The notes: generated by a model from the letters alone, not told the origin. DNA of 12,791 bases from Bacillota bacterium (GCA_030705745.1 JAUZPT010000044.1:1-12791), one strand, 5' to 3'; shown: positions 1 through 8,663, counted from the first letter of the stretch. Translations and numbers: made by a program.

Positions 1-170
1 AGTTTGATGACGGTGCCACCGCCATTAATTGTTTGCTCGTTTACAGTAACTGTTGCTTTTCCAAATTTGAACAAACCTGTGGAGTAGCAATAAAAAATAA
101 CTAGGCTTAAAATGGCACCAAAAACCATTATGCGCTGGATCCAATTGAAACTTTGAATAATTTTTTTCAT
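1..170 (-). CDS. Unidentified membrane-anchored protein, N-terminal part (cut by window edge)
   Basis: The reading frame opens at ATG 170-168 and runs without a stop to the left edge, giving 56 residues. The N-terminus is short and basic (MKK...), followed by a hydrophobic segment at about residues 14-30, then a polar part rich in Thr, Val and Gly (residues 38-56). This looks like a single-pass membrane anchor or uncleaved signal with the rest of the protein outside the cytoplasm. A weak Shine-Dalgarno (GGGGAT, around 183-178) lies about 9 bases before the ATG. The gene is divergent from clpP across a 327-base gap. I do not recognise the family, and too little is visible to infer a function. 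The anchor topology is inferred from hydrophobicity only. Confidence 0.55.
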   Translation of the reverse strand, partial: MKKIIQSFNWIQRIMVFGAILSLVIFYCYSTGLFKFGKATVTVNEQTINGGGTVIK

Positions 171-292
171 CCTAGCAATCCCCAGTCTCGTATGTAAAAT
201 CGTCAAGTGCCTTCGTTTTCGTTTGTTTCTTAATATACTAAGCATAAACGAGGGTAAATCCTTCTTTTCCATCAATGGAGTGTACAGAAAAT

Positions 293-317
293 GTTTAAAA
301 TGGGGAAGATTGGGTAA
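293..317 (+). promoter_or_regulatory. Possible SigB (general stress) promoter upstream of clpP
   Basis: GTTTAA at 293-298 and GGGTAA at 312-317 are separated by 13 bases, close to the Bacillus SigB pattern GTTTAA-N12-15-GGGWAT (one mismatch in the -10). B. subtilis clpP is known to have a SigB promoter as well as a SigA one, so the position fits. The transcript would have a leader of about 170 bases. Inferred from motif and context. Confidence 0.5.
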
Positions 318-387
318 CATGGATACGGGGTATCCACTCTATTACAAGGATTGTCGAACGATTGAGCAGATGGAAAAGGGCGATTTG

Positions 388-417
388 TTTGACCTTAATT
401 GACCATGAGTGTATGAT
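388..417 (+). promoter_or_regulatory. clpP SigA promoter overlapped by a CtsR operator
   Basis: TTGACC at 389-394 and TATGAT at 412-417 are spaced by 17 bases, a good SigA promoter with a predicted start near 424. The -35 box lies inside TTTGACC-TTA-ATTGACC (388-404). Read on the other strand, this is a direct heptad repeat that fits the CtsR consensus RGTCAAA-NAN-RGTCAAA with one base off. CtsR bound here would cover the -35 and spacer, giving heat- and stress-inducible expression as in other Bacilli. No second operator was found. Confidence 0.8.
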
Positions 418-497
418 GAAAATACATAAATTTTTATGAATCATCCGTTCATTTTTGAATGGCTTGGTGCATTTTCAGATCAAAGGAGGAAGAAAAA

Positions 498-1100
498 ATG
501 AATTTAATTCCTACAGTTATTGAACAAACAAATCGGGGCGAAAGAGCATATGACATCTATTCACGCCTTTTAAAAGACCGAATCATTATGCTTGGAAGCG
601 GAATTGACGATCATGTATCAAATTCGATCGTGGCTCAACTTTTATTCCTAGAAGCAGAAAATCCTGAAAAGGATATTTCCATTTACATTAACAGCCCTGG
701 CGGAAGCATCACTGCCGGTATGGCCATTTATGACACGATGCAATTCATCAAACCTGATGTACAAACAATCTGCATCGGTATGGCTGCTTCCATGGGTGCC
801 TTCTTATTGGCTGCCGGCACAAAAGGAAAACGCTATGCGCTTCCAAATGCCGAAGTAATGATCCATCAGCCACTCGGCGGCGCACAAGGTCAAGCAACAG
901 AAATTGAAATTGCTGCAAAACGCATTTTGTTCCTACGTGACAAACTAAACACTATTTTGTCTGAACGTACAGGCCAACCACTTGAAGTGATTGCACGAGA
1001 TACAGACCGCGATAACTTCATGACAGCTGAAAGAGCAAAAGAATACGGTCTAGTTGACCATATCATCACACGCAGCAATGCGGCTGAAGAAAAGAAATAA
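498..1100 (+). CDS. clpP: ATP-dependent Clp protease proteolytic subunit
   Basis: Serine peptidase (family S14) that forms the tetradecameric chamber of ClpCP, ClpXP and ClpEP in the cytoplasm, degrading misfolded proteins and regulators handed over by Clp ATPases. The product has 200 residues, near the usual 194-200. The catalytic triad falls at the canonical numbers: Ser98 (in GMAASMGA), His123 (MIHQP) and Asp172 (TDRDNFM). The substrate-binding loop INSPGGS (65-70) is intact. Start: ATG 498 has AAAGGAGG (482-489) 8 bases upstream. An in-frame start at 459 exists but would add 13 unrelated residues and place the ribosome site inside the gene. It is the only plus-strand gene and converges on crh through a shared hairpin. 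Regulation is probably by CtsR and possibly SigB. Confidence 0.97.
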   Translation: MNLIPTVIEQTNRGERAYDIYSRLLKDRIIMLGSGIDDHVSNSIVAQLLFLEAENPEKDISIYINSPGGSITAGMAIYDTMQFIKPDVQTICIGMAASMGAFLLAAGTKGKRYALPNAEVMIHQPLGGAQGQATEIEIAAKRILFLRDKLNTILSERTGQPLEVIARDTDRDNFMTAERAKEYGLVDHIITRSNAAEEKK

Positions 1101-1105
1101 ACATG

Positions 1106-1139
1106 AAAGGTCTGGCCAATGTGGCCAGACCTTTTGTTT
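1106..1139 (+). terminator. Hairpin terminator of clpP, convergent with crh
   Basis: A 12-base-pair stem (AAAGGTCTGGCC 1106-1117, loop 1118-1122, GGCCAGACCTTT 1123-1134) is followed by TTTTGTTT. It begins 5 bases after the clpP stop and overlaps the last bases of crh. Read leftward, the same stem is followed only by a short interrupted T run, so it may end the crh operon too, less efficiently. Confidence 0.88.
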
Positions 1140-1395
1140 AGCTTTCTTTTTGGACAAAATCAGTTAACGCAGCAATTGCTTCCTGTTCATCGTCTCCATC
1201 GACCATGATATTGATCACGGCGCCCGATCCAACCGCAAGGCTCATCAAGCCCATGATGCTTTTCGCATTTACTTTCTTTCCTTCTTTTTCAAGAAATACA
1301 TCCGAAGAAAAGCGGTTTGCCTCCTGCACAAAAAGAGCTGCCGGGCGAGCTTGAAGACCCGATTTTAATTTGATTTCCACCTGTTTTACGACCAT
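1138..1395 (-). CDS. crh: HPr-like catabolite repression co-effector Crh
   Basis: Crh is an HPr homologue which, when phosphorylated on Ser46 by HPr kinase, acts with CcpA in carbon catabolite control; it does not carry PTS phosphate. The product has 85 residues, like B. subtilis Crh. Residue 15 is Gln (GLQARPA) where HPr has the phosphorylatable His, which separates Crh from HPr. Ser46 is present in KSIMGLMS. Start: ATG 1395 puts Gln15 and Ser46 at canonical numbers and has AGGAGG (1410-1405) 9 bases upstream; a GTG one codon earlier (1398) is possible. It is the last gene of the yvcI-rapZ-yvcK-whiA-crh group, 144 bases after whiA with no clear promoter or terminator between. Confidence 0.94.
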   Translation of the reverse strand: MVVKQVEIKLKSGLQARPAALFVQEANRFSSDVFLEKEGKKVNAKSIMGLMSLAVGSGAVINIMVDGDDEQEAIAALTDFVQKES

Positions 1396-1539
1396 CACTC
1401 AATTCCTCCTCAACATTATCTATTATAAATCCCGCCAAAAAATGATCATTCGCGCGACATGAACAGGGAAATCTGTATACTCGCCCATATTTGTTGACAG
1501 GGTATGGCTCGGGTTTTGCTTTTATATACATTTATTTCA

Positions 1540-2490
1540 TTAACTTCTGGAAGCCATTTCACCTGCTCGAATTTTTTCGGCGATTTCATCGATTTTTCTC
1601 AAGCGATGGTTGATCCCCGACTTACTGATTGTACCCCCTGAAATCATTTCGCCCAATTCCTTTAACGTTACGTCCTGGTAATTGACCCGTAACTCAGCTA
1701 TTTCTCTCAGTTTATCAGGTAAAATTCTCAATCCGACCGTTTCATCAATAAAGCGAATGTTTTCCACTTGCCTTAGTGCAGCACCAACCGTCTTGTTCAA
1801 ATTGGCCGTTTCGCAATTCACCAACCGGTTGACAGAATTCCTCATGTCCCGGACGATCCTGACATCTTCAAAACGCAGCAATGCGTTATGCGCCCCAACA
1901 ATATTCAAAAACTCCGTGATTTTTTCGGCTTCTTTTAAATACGTAATGAAGCCTTTTTTTCGCTCCAGCGTTTTACTGTTCAATTCGAATGTATTCATCA
2001 ATTGGCATAAAGAATCATTGTGCTCCTTATAAAGGGAAAAAACCTCAAGGTGATAGGAAGACGTTTCCGGATTGTTAACGGAACCCCCAGCGAGAAAAGC
2101 GCCGCGCAAATAAGAACGCTTACAACATTTCTTTTTCACCAATTCCTTCGAAATATCATGGACAATGGTAAATCCCTCACCCAGAATTTTTAAATCTTCA
2201 AGTATTTTCCTTGCACCCTCTGTTAACCGGACAATATATACATTGTTCTTTTTCAAACGCATTTTTTTCCTAACAAGAAGCTCGACTCTTACTTCAAAAT
2301 TCTTCTTAATTAAAGTGTATATCCTTCTTGCAATGGCTGCATTTTCCGTTTGAATATCCACTATCAGCTTACGGTTTGAAAAAGAAAGCGAGCCATTCAT
2401 ACGAATTAATGCAGATAGTTCCGATTTGCTGCAGCATGGCTTTAATTCAAGATTCGTGAGTTCTTTTTTCGTTTCCGAAGCGAAAGACAT
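1540..2490 (-). CDS. whiA: DNA-binding protein WhiA
   Basis: WhiA (YvcL) is conserved in Gram-positive bacteria: a sporulation regulator in Streptomyces and a nucleoid-associated protein affecting cell division and chromosome segregation in Bacillus. The 316 residues equal the B. subtilis length. The N-terminal two thirds form a degenerate LAGLIDADG homing-endonuclease-like fold; the relic motif is [14 protein letters not shown] at about 128-141, and the catalytic acidic residues of active endonucleases are not evident. The C-terminus (about 273-300, [20 protein letters not shown]) is a helix-turn-helix. AAGGGGGTGA (2504-2495) lies just upstream of ATG 2490, a strong ribosome site. yvcK lies 47 bases upstream in the same direction, consistent with the conserved rapZ-yvcK-whiA cluster. 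Confidence 0.95.
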   Translation of the reverse strand: MSFASETKKELTNLELKPCCSKSELSALIRMNGSLSFSNRKLIVDIQTENAAIARRIYTLIKKNFEVRVELLVRKKMRLKKNNVYIVRLTEGARKILEDLKILGEGFTIVHDISKELVKKKCCKRSYLRGAFLAGGSVNNPETSSYHLEVFSLYKEHNDSLCQLMNTFELNSKTLERKKGFITYLKEAEKITEFLNIVGAHNALLRFEDVRIVRDMRNSVNRLVNCETANLNKTVGAALRQVENIRFIDETVGLRILPDKLREIAELRVNYQDVTLKELGEMISGGTISKSGINHRLRKIDEIAEKIRAGEMASRS

Positions 2491-2537
2491 CCCTTCACCC
2501 CCTTAAAATAGACAAACGTTTGCATAAATTAACTAAT

Positions 2538-3521
2538 TTACGCATTAAAACGTTTTTTGGTTTCATCAACAAGCAAAGAATATAATATTTCCGCCACTTT
2601 TTTCGGATCATGGCGCAGTGCACCATTCTCTAGCTCGGCAATATCTGCATGGACAACTTCAAGCCCCAATTCATACAAACGCGGCAAGTCATAAAGAACG
2701 GGATTGGCCAATTCCTCATTGTATCGGAGCTGTACATCCGTCGGAACTTCTTCATTATTCACAAGGATCGTATCCACACACGCGCTCTCCATATGGCTGT
2801 AAATTGCTTTTACATGGTCGCTCGCCGTATAACCGTGAGTTTCTCCAGCCTGTGTCATTAAATTGCATATATAAACTTTCTTCGCGTGAGATTTGCATAT
2901 TTCCTTACCGAGCCTTGGCACAAGCAGATTTGGAAGGATGCTTGTATATAAGCTTCCCGGGCCCATTATGATCAAATCAGCCTGGCGTATCGCTTGAATG
3001 CTTTCAGGCAATGGGTGGATATTTTCTGGCGTTAAAAAGACCTTTTTGATTTTCTTGCCTGAAAAAGGAATTTTCGACTCACCTGAGACGATCGTTCCAT
3101 CTTCCAATTCCGCATGAAGTACCACACTCTGATTCGCTGCCGGCAAAACATTTCCACGGACATTCAATACTTTGCTCATTTCCTGGATCGCATGGACAAA
3201 GTTCCCCGTAATCGAAGTCATTGCGGCCAAAATTAAATTCCCTAATGAATGCCCTGACAATTCATTCGACGTATTGAAACGATGTTGGAACATTTCTTCG
3301 ATCAGCGGCTCTACATCTGATAACGCAGCCAATACATTGCGGATATCGCCTGGGGGTGGAATATGAAGGTCATCACGCAGTCTTCCTGAACTCCCTCCGT
3401 CATCTGCCACGGTTACAATTGCGGTAATGTCCACAGGATACTGCTTCAATCCACGTAACAATACCGGCAAGCCTGTTCCGCCACCAATGATGACGATTCT
3501 TGGCTGTCCGTCTCTGGTCAT
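2538..3521 (-). CDS. yvcK: Gluconeogenesis factor YvcK (GlmR), CofD-like UDP-sugar-binding protein
   Basis: YvcK/GlmR is a cytoplasmic protein needed for growth and normal cell shape on gluconeogenic carbon sources. It binds UDP-GlcNAc and in B. subtilis stimulates GlmS, steering carbon into the cell wall. The 327 residues belong to the CofD/YvcK Rossmann-like family. Visible signatures are GGGTGLP (13-19), [12 protein letters not shown] (38-49), PPGDIRN (56-62), [11 protein letters not shown] (90-100) and [14 protein letters not shown] (187-200). It starts at ATG 3521, which overlaps the rapZ stop by four bases (ATGA), with AAAGGAAGG (3540-3532) upstream inside rapZ, so translation is likely coupled. 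The N-terminus (MTRDGQP) is a few residues longer than I recall for B. subtilis. No truncation is seen. Confidence 0.95.
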   Translation of the reverse strand: MTRDGQPRIVIIGGGTGLPVLLRGLKQYPVDITAIVTVADDGGSSGRLRDDLHIPPPGDIRNVLAALSDVEPLIEEMFQHRFNTSNELSGHSLGNLILAAMTSITGNFVHAIQEMSKVLNVRGNVLPAANQSVVLHAELEDGTIVSGESKIPFSGKKIKKVFLTPENIHPLPESIQAIRQADLIIMGPGSLYTSILPNLLVPRLGKEICKSHAKKVYICNLMTQAGETHGYTASDHVKAIYSHMESACVDTILVNNEEVPTDVQLRYNEELANPVLYDLPRLYELGLEVVHADIAELENGALRHDPKKVAEILYSLLVDETKKRFNA

Positions 3522-4411
3522 GTTGTTTTTTCCTTCCTTTTCTCAATGTCACGGTGGGTGATGCATGTATGATAATCCTTTTCAAAATAATGGCCAATTT
3601 TTTCAGCGAGAGTGACCGAACGGTGCTGCCCACCCGTACATCCGATGGCAATCACCAGCTGGGCTTTACCTTCTCGTTTATAATGCGGTAGCATGAAGGT
3701 GAGTAGATCCGTAACCTTCTCAAGGAATTTTTGAGTTTCGCTCCATTTTAACACGTAGCCTGAAACCTCTGCTTCGAGCCCAGTCTTTGGCCTCATATGA
3801 TCAATATAATGCGGATTCGGCAAAAAGCGTACATCAAATACCAAATCGGCATCAATCGGAATTCCGTGCTTGAATCCAAATGACATCACATTGACGGTAA
3901 AAGTCGCTTTTTTATTCGGTCTAAATTCATTTAATATTTTTTCACGCAGCTCTTTGGGCTTCATTTGTGAAGTCGTGTAAATGAGCTGAGCCCTGCCCTT
4001 CATTTCTTCAAGAAGTTCTCGTTCCAGCTTGATTCCTTCAAGAGGCAATCCGGAAGGCGCGAGAGGATGCGAACGGCGTGTTTCTTTATACCTTCTTACT
4101 AGGGAAGAGTCATCGGCATCCAGGAAAAGAATTTGCGGCGTCACCCAAGAGGTTTCCGCTAAATCATCCAATGCTTTAAAAAGGTGGTCAAAAAATTCCC
4201 TTCCGCGCAAATCCATGACCAAGGCAACTTTATCCATTTTATTACCAGATTCTTTCATTAACTCTAAAAATTTAGGCAATAAAGTTGGAGGCAGGTTATC
4301 TACGCAGAAGAAACCCAAATCCTCAAAGCTTTGAATCGCCACTGTCTTACCTGCACCGGACATTCCCGTAATAATGACCATTTGCAAATCAGAGGTTGCG
4401 CCTGTACTCAT
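3518..4411 (-). CDS. rapZ: RNase adapter / nucleotide-binding protein RapZ (YvcJ)
   Basis: P-loop protein. In E. coli RapZ guides RNase E to the GlmZ small RNA to control GlmS; in B. subtilis YvcJ is a GTP/ATP-binding protein linked to competence. The product has 297 residues. Walker A is GMSGAGKT (16-23), a probable Walker B is VALVMDLRG (62-70), and the C-terminal signature [10 protein letters not shown] (257-266) is intact. Start: the frame extends to a TTG at 4432, but GGGGGG (4425-4420) lies just upstream of two consecutive ATGs (4414 and 4411). ATG 4411 has 8-base spacing and is my choice; 4414 would add one Met. It overlaps yvcK by ATGA and follows yvcI after about 23 bases. Pairing of rapZ with yvcK suggests joint control of amino-sugar supply (inference). 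Confidence 0.94.
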   Translation of the reverse strand: MSTGATSDLQMVIITGMSGAGKTVAIQSFEDLGFFCVDNLPPTLLPKFLELMKESGNKMDKVALVMDLRGREFFDHLFKALDDLAETSWVTPQILFLDADDSSLVRRYKETRRSHPLAPSGLPLEGIKLERELLEEMKGRAQLIYTTSQMKPKELREKILNEFRPNKKATFTVNVMSFGFKHGIPIDADLVFDVRFLPNPHYIDHMRPKTGLEAEVSGYVLKWSETQKFLEKVTDLLTFMLPHYKREGKAQLVIAIGCTGGQHRSVTLAEKIGHYFEKDYHTCITHRDIEKRKEKTT

Positions 4412-4434
4412 CATCCGTTCCCCCCATAACAATA

Positions 4435-4893
4435 TTAACTAGGATCCAATCTATAACTAATCAATTCAAAGTCTTTTGTATACGTGAAAGTGCCGTAAAT
4501 AATTCCTTTCCCGTGGATCATATAATCGAGGATATGGTAATCTCCAGCAGCCATCGGAAGAGTCTGCAACTGCTCAACTGTTTTCCATTCAAGCTTTCCT
4601 TCTTCACTTTCCTCCACTACCACACCATCCGATTCTGTCGCCATGAACGTAAACATCATCCATTCGGAAAGAACCTGATCATTCTCCTTCATAATAAAGG
4701 TAAAAATACCCTTCAAATGAGGATTTTTTAAATAAATGCCTGTTTCTTCCCGGAATTCTCGAATGCAAGAATCCCTTACGGATTCACCAGGCTCCATTTT
4801 TCCGCCCGGGGCCACCCACCATCCACGCCGCGGTTTTTGAAGCAACAATAATTGATCGTTTCTCAGCAAAACACAATTCGTGACTCGCTGCAC
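4435..4893 (-). CDS. yvcI: Nudix hydrolase YvcI
   Basis: Mg-dependent hydrolase of the MutT/Nudix family, acting on nucleoside diphosphates linked to another group; the substrate cannot be read from sequence. The Nudix box GX5EX7REUXEEXGU is complete at residues 31-53, running from GKMEPGE to REFREETGI. Length is 152 residues from GTG 4893, similar to B. subtilis YvcI. Start choice: GAGGTGAG (4905-4898) has ideal spacing to GTG 4893. Another GTG at 4902 (three residues longer) lies inside that ribosome site and has no good site of its own, though it would match the length I remember for B. subtilis slightly better. First gene of the yvcI-rapZ-yvcK-whiA-crh operon, with a SigA-like promoter at 5019-5047. 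Confidence 0.92.
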   Translation of the reverse strand: MQRVTNCVLLRNDQLLLLQKPRRGWWVAPGGKMEPGESVRDSCIREFREETGIYLKNPHLKGIFTFIMKENDQVLSEWMMFTFMATESDGVVVEESEEGKLEWKTVEQLQTLPMAAGDYHILDYMIHGKGIIYGTFTYTKDFELISYRLDPS

Positions 4894-5018
4894 AGTACTC
4901 ACCTCAATATCTTAAACACTTCACTATGTAAAAAGAAATACGTAAGCAGTGCAAAATCAAGACTCTATCTCTCTTTTTAGTTCACTTAAGCGCAAAATAA
5001 ATAATAAGTATTCTTTTC

Positions 5019-5047
5019 ATTATACTATTTATCATATGCGGTCACAA
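5019..5047 (-). promoter_or_regulatory. SigA-type promoter of the yvcI-rapZ-yvcK-whiA-crh operon
   Basis: On the minus strand, TTGTGA (5047-5042) and a perfect TATAAT (5024-5019) are 17 bases apart. The predicted start is near 5012, leaving a leader of about 120 bases before yvcI. It lies downstream of the trxB terminator, which supports yvcI as the first gene of a separate unit. The -35 matches 4 of 6 positions. Confidence 0.6.
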
Positions 5048-5127
5048 TGAATAGAAAAGCAATATTATTGGCAAAAAAAAAGTAAAGTTGCACTTGCAGA
5101 TTGTTCGACAATCCCTTACCGAACGAA

Positions 5128-5162
5128 AGAAAAAAAAGAACACAGGCTTACTCACCTGTGCT
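5128..5162 (-). terminator. Rho-independent terminator downstream of trxB
   Basis: On the minus strand CACAGG (5160-5155) pairs with CCTGTG (5146-5141) around an 8-base loop, extendable by a G-T and an A-T pair. It is followed by TTC, eight T, C and TTT (down to about 5126). Together with the yvcI promoter it splits the 433-base gap 4894-5326 into a trxB tail and a yvcI leader. It lies about 165 bases after the trxB stop, longer than usual. Confidence 0.82.
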
Positions 5163-5326
5163 TCAAAGAATATATTTTTAAAGGGGGTCAATTCTACTTT
5201 TATAATACCCCACCAATATTTCACAAATGTTACAGAAGAATTAAAACACGATTACTTTTTTGTGAATATTCCGTAAATATCTCAAAAATTGGACAAATAT
5301 TGAAATATACACCAAAATTCTTTTCA

Positions 5327-6307
<981 letters not shown>

Positions 6308-6337
6308 TCAAATAGTATTCTTTCCTATTACATCTAT

Positions 6338-6365
6338 ACTATAAAACAATGTTTTAGCCGTCCAA
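6338..6365 (-). promoter_or_regulatory. Candidate trxB promoter
   Basis: On the minus strand TTGGAC (6365-6360) and TATAGT (6343-6338) are 16 bases apart, just after the yvcD stop; a shifted -10, TAGTAT, at 18-base spacing is an alternative. The leader would be about 55 bases. The -35 is a partial match, so this is a moderate call. Confidence 0.4.
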
Positions 6366-6373
6366 ATATCTGC

Positions 6374-7876
6374 TCACTGCAGAAAGGAGTTCACCAATTT
6401 CACATACTTTCCGATCGTAGCGGATGAGATTCCGTAACGTTCAGCAGCTTCCTTTTGCGAAACTTTCTCTCCACGCAGCTTTGTCCAAACGTATTCAATC
6501 GCAGCAGCCCAAGCATTTTTATTCTGGAATGCCATTCCGCTCTTAATACTTTCCGCAAAAACGGAAAACCACATCAAAAACAAGCCCGCCTCAACCGTTC
6601 CGACCGGTTGATGGTAAGTATAAAGTATTTCCGCCGTTTCATGGATGTCAGCAATCGGCAGATTAGGCTTTCTCTGTCCTGTTTTCAAAAAGTGCAAATA
6701 ATCGTGCTCAACCCTCGTGAATTTTTCATTCTCCCCAAATTGCTTGGAAGAAAGAATGCTCTCTTTCTTATCCGAAACAGAAATTAGAAACAGCGCAAAT
6801 AAACGTTCTTCGAGATAGTCACTTTCTAGTTTTTGAAAAATCGAACCTAAGTGATCCTCAAATCCATGCATCGACGATTTTTCATCATTCCATGGTTCAA
6901 AGCCTTCTTTATCGGGATTAATTTCAAGTACTTTTTCCCACAGCCTGCGCGCAAAGGATTCTTGTCCAATATGGTATGACGCATATGAAAGCCAATAATA
7001 GAACGGGCCTTCCCCATCAAATCCACGTTTATAAAGCTTCTTTAACCATTGGTACGCCAACTCGTACTCACCTACAAGCGCGAAGGTTGCTCCCAATTTA
7101 AACTGATGCTCCGTCGTGATCGGGTTGATTTTTTTCAGCACAGAAACGAAATGGTCTACTGACTCAGTTTCTTTCCGGTAATGGGCAAACACGAGCAAAT
7201 TGCACAGCGCATGCATATTTCCCTGATTACGCTCCAATACGTCCGCCAGTATTTCTTCCGCCCTTTCAGCCTCACCGAGGTAAAAATAAGCGAGAGCCAA
7301 ATTATTGTAGGCGGACCAATATTCTGGATATTCGTCAATAACCGAATTCAACATCTCGATCGCCTTTTGAAAATAACCGGACTCCAATAAATCGCGAGCC
7401 TGCTCCTGCTTGGCAATCAGGTCGTCTTCTTCGTACATTTCGTCCTCAATATCGTCTGCCTCCAGCGTCAGCACATCAAGCAAATCCTCGGTATCCTCTG
7501 AAAAATCACCATCCGGATCAAGCTCCATGTATAATTTTGCATGATGAAAGGCATCTTTAAAAAAACCCATATGGGCATAATTATTCGCTAAAAAATAATG
7601 GCACTCCACCATCTCTTCATCCAATTCCTCAAGGATATGATGCAAAATACGGTTGGAGTTTTCATACTCACCAAGTTCAGTCCACACAATTGCAAGCTGG
7701 CAGGAAATCATCGGTTCTCCCGGTTCAAGCTGCAATGCCCGCTGCAAGTATTTTTTTGCTTTATGGAAATCACGGCGATGATACGCTTTTAACCCCTTCG
7801 CAAAATAATATTCCCCAGTTGGTATAAATGTAAGGAGTTTCCCCTTTTGTTTTCTTGCTTTAGAGTCTTTACTCAT
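6374..7876 (-). CDS. yvcD: TPR-repeat protein YvcD with C-terminal helix-turn-helix
   Basis: A 500-residue soluble protein with no signal peptide or membrane segment. Tetratricopeptide-like units are visible at about 20-53, 54-87, 88-121, 183-218 and 255-322, with typical A/G-Y-LG-ALxL spacing. An acidic stretch rich in Asp and Glu (about 125-152) separates the first repeats from the second group. The extreme C-terminus (about 466-498; VSQKEAAERYGISSATIGKY) reads as a helix-turn-helix of the Psq/transposase-like type. TPRs suggest protein-protein contacts and the HTH suggests DNA binding or a relic of it; the function is unknown. B. subtilis YvcD is of similar size and also sits near trxB. 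Start: ATG 7876 has GGAGG 5 bases upstream; an ATG at 7888 overlaps that site. An extended -10 promoter lies at 7908-7916 and no terminator follows before trxB. Confidence 0.88.
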   Translation of the reverse strand: MSKDSKARKQKGKLLTFIPTGEYYFAKGLKAYHRRDFHKAKKYLQRALQLEPGEPMISCQLAIVWTELGEYENSNRILHHILEELDEEMVECHYFLANNYAHMGFFKDAFHHAKLYMELDPDGDFSEDTEDLLDVLTLEADDIEDEMYEEDDLIAKQEQARDLLESGYFQKAIEMLNSVIDEYPEYWSAYNNLALAYFYLGEAERAEEILADVLERNQGNMHALCNLLVFAHYRKETESVDHFVSVLKKINPITTEHQFKLGATFALVGEYELAYQWLKKLYKRGFDGEGPFYYWLSYASYHIGQESFARRLWEKVLEINPDKEGFEPWNDEKSSMHGFEDHLGSIFQKLESDYLEERLFALFLISVSDKKESILSSKQFGENEKFTRVEHDYLHFLKTGQRKPNLPIADIHETAEILYTYHQPVGTVEAGLFLMWFSVFAESIKSGMAFQNKNAWAAAIEYVWTKLRGEKVSQKEAAERYGISSATIGKYVKLVNSFLQ

Positions 7877-7907
7877 GAAGTCCTCCATAATCTATAATAA
7901 CTAATGT

Positions 7908-7927
7908 ATTATACCATATGTACATAT
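7908..7927 (-). promoter_or_regulatory. yvcD extended -10 promoter with overlapping palindrome
   Basis: On the minus strand TGGTATAAT (7916-7908) is an extended -10 box; there is no matching -35 at 16-18 bases, as is common for extended -10 promoters. Immediately upstream is the perfect 12-base palindrome ATATGTACATAT (7916-7927), followed by a second GTAC (7929-7932 region), so GTAC occurs twice in a symmetrical arrangement. A dimeric regulator could bind here; this is inference. Confidence 0.5.
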
Positions 7928-8002
7928 TGTACGAGAAGGAATTGGGAGGTTGTTTTAAATGGAAAGGTTACATCTAGAACAACTATCACCTCTAATAAAA
8001 TC

Positions 8003-8032
8003 AAAAAAAGCCACAGTGGCTTCAACTGTGGC
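8003..8032 (-). terminator. Rho-independent terminator of the his operon
   Basis: On the minus strand GCCACAGT (8032-8025) pairs perfectly with ACTGTGGC (8017-8010) around a 7-base loop, followed by seven T (8009-8003) and then GATTTT. It starts 7 bases after the hisI stop and closes the his operon before yvcD. Confidence 0.92.
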
Positions 8033-8039
8033 GGGTACA

Positions 8040-8663
8040 TTAACGGTTATGCCTCTCCTCGAGGACGTTGAGAACATCTTTGAATGGTAGCTTTTGCTCG
8101 ACCAACAATACCATCAAGTGATACAGCAAATCGGCCGATTCCCATTTCAGCTCTTCACGATCGCGATTTTTTGCAGCAATGATCACTTCGGACGCTTCTT
8201 CGCCGACCTTTTTCAAAATCTTGTCGACGCCTTTTTCAAACAAATATGTCGTATATGCTCCCTCAGGACGCTGCTTTTCACGGTCAGCGATCAACGATTC
8301 AAGTTTTCCGAGTATTGCGCTTGCTTCATCGTCCTTCAAGGGGTCAACTGCCCCTCCAATTACCGTTTCTGTAAAACAACTTACCGTTCCTGTATGGCAT
8401 GCAGGACCATTCGGATGAACGAGCACGAGGAGGGCGTCCTGATCGCAATCATATTTCATCTCTACAACTGTCTGTGTATTCCCACTCGTCGCTCCTTTAT
8501 GCCAAAGCTCCTGGCGCGAACGGCTGTAGAACCACGTTTCACGCGTTTCCAGCGTTTTCGCAAGCGACTCCTCATTCATATAGGCTAGCGTTAGCACTTC
8601 CCTTGAATCTGCATCCTGGACAATAGCGGGTACAAGGCCCTTCTCATCAAATTTAATATTCAT
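8040..8663 (-). CDS. hisI: Bifunctional phosphoribosyl-AMP cyclohydrolase / phosphoribosyl-ATP pyrophosphatase (HisIE)
   Basis: Steps 2 and 3 of histidine synthesis. The C-terminal HisE domain hydrolyses PR-ATP to PR-AMP and the N-terminal HisI domain opens the purine ring of PR-AMP. The 207 residues match the fused Bacillus enzyme. HisI part (about 1-110): [19 protein letters not shown] (44-62), metal ligands in DCDQD (72-76), and Cys89 and Cys96 as likely zinc ligands. HisE part (about 115-207): GEEASE (154-159) and ESADLLYH (175-182). ATG 8663 overlaps the hisF stop as ATGA, and AAGGAGTGA lies about 11 bases upstream inside hisF. It is the last gene of the operon, followed directly by the terminator at 8003-8032. 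Confidence 0.96.
   Translation of the reverse strand: MNIKFDEKGLVPAIVQDADSREVLTLAYMNEESLAKTLETRETWFYSRSRQELWHKGATSGNTQTVVEMKYDCDQDALLVLVHPNGPACHTGTVSCFTETVIGGAVDPLKDDEASAILGKLESLIADREKQRPEGAYTTYLFEKGVDKILKKVGEEASEVIIAAKNRDREELKWESADLLYHLMVLLVEQKLPFKDVLNVLEERHNR

Noticed and set aside
180..245. Promoter for the divergent membrane gene at 1-170
   Set aside because: TTTACC and TATATT are present on the minus strand, but the spacing is only 15 bases; no other convincing pair was found.
459..497. Upstream in-frame start for clpP
   Set aside because: It would place the AAAGGAGG ribosome site inside the gene and shift S98/H123/D172 off canonical numbering.
1399..1450. Minus-strand TATAAT before crh as its own promoter
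   Set aside because: The -10 is perfect, but there is no recognisable -35 at 16-18 bases and no TG extension; read-through from whiA is simpler.
1494..1528. Plus-strand promoter TTGACA...TATATA in the whiA-crh gap
   Set aside because: The spacing is 23 bases, and no plus-strand gene follows.
5074..5113. Inverted repeat GATTGT/ACAATC with a later T run as a second trxB terminator
   Set aside because: The T run lies about 16 bases beyond the stem, too far for a standard intrinsic terminator.
5042..5224. 60-codon minus-strand frame between trxB and yvcI with a Phe run
   Set aside because: It spans the trxB terminator, and the Phe run is its T tract. There is no ribosome site and the composition is that of AT-rich intergenic DNA.
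8094..8588. 164-codon plus-strand frame antisense to hisI
   Set aside because: A shadow of the highly conserved hisI frame; no ribosome site or promoter. Other long antisense frames over rapZ, yvcK, hisF and hisD were dismissed for the same reason.
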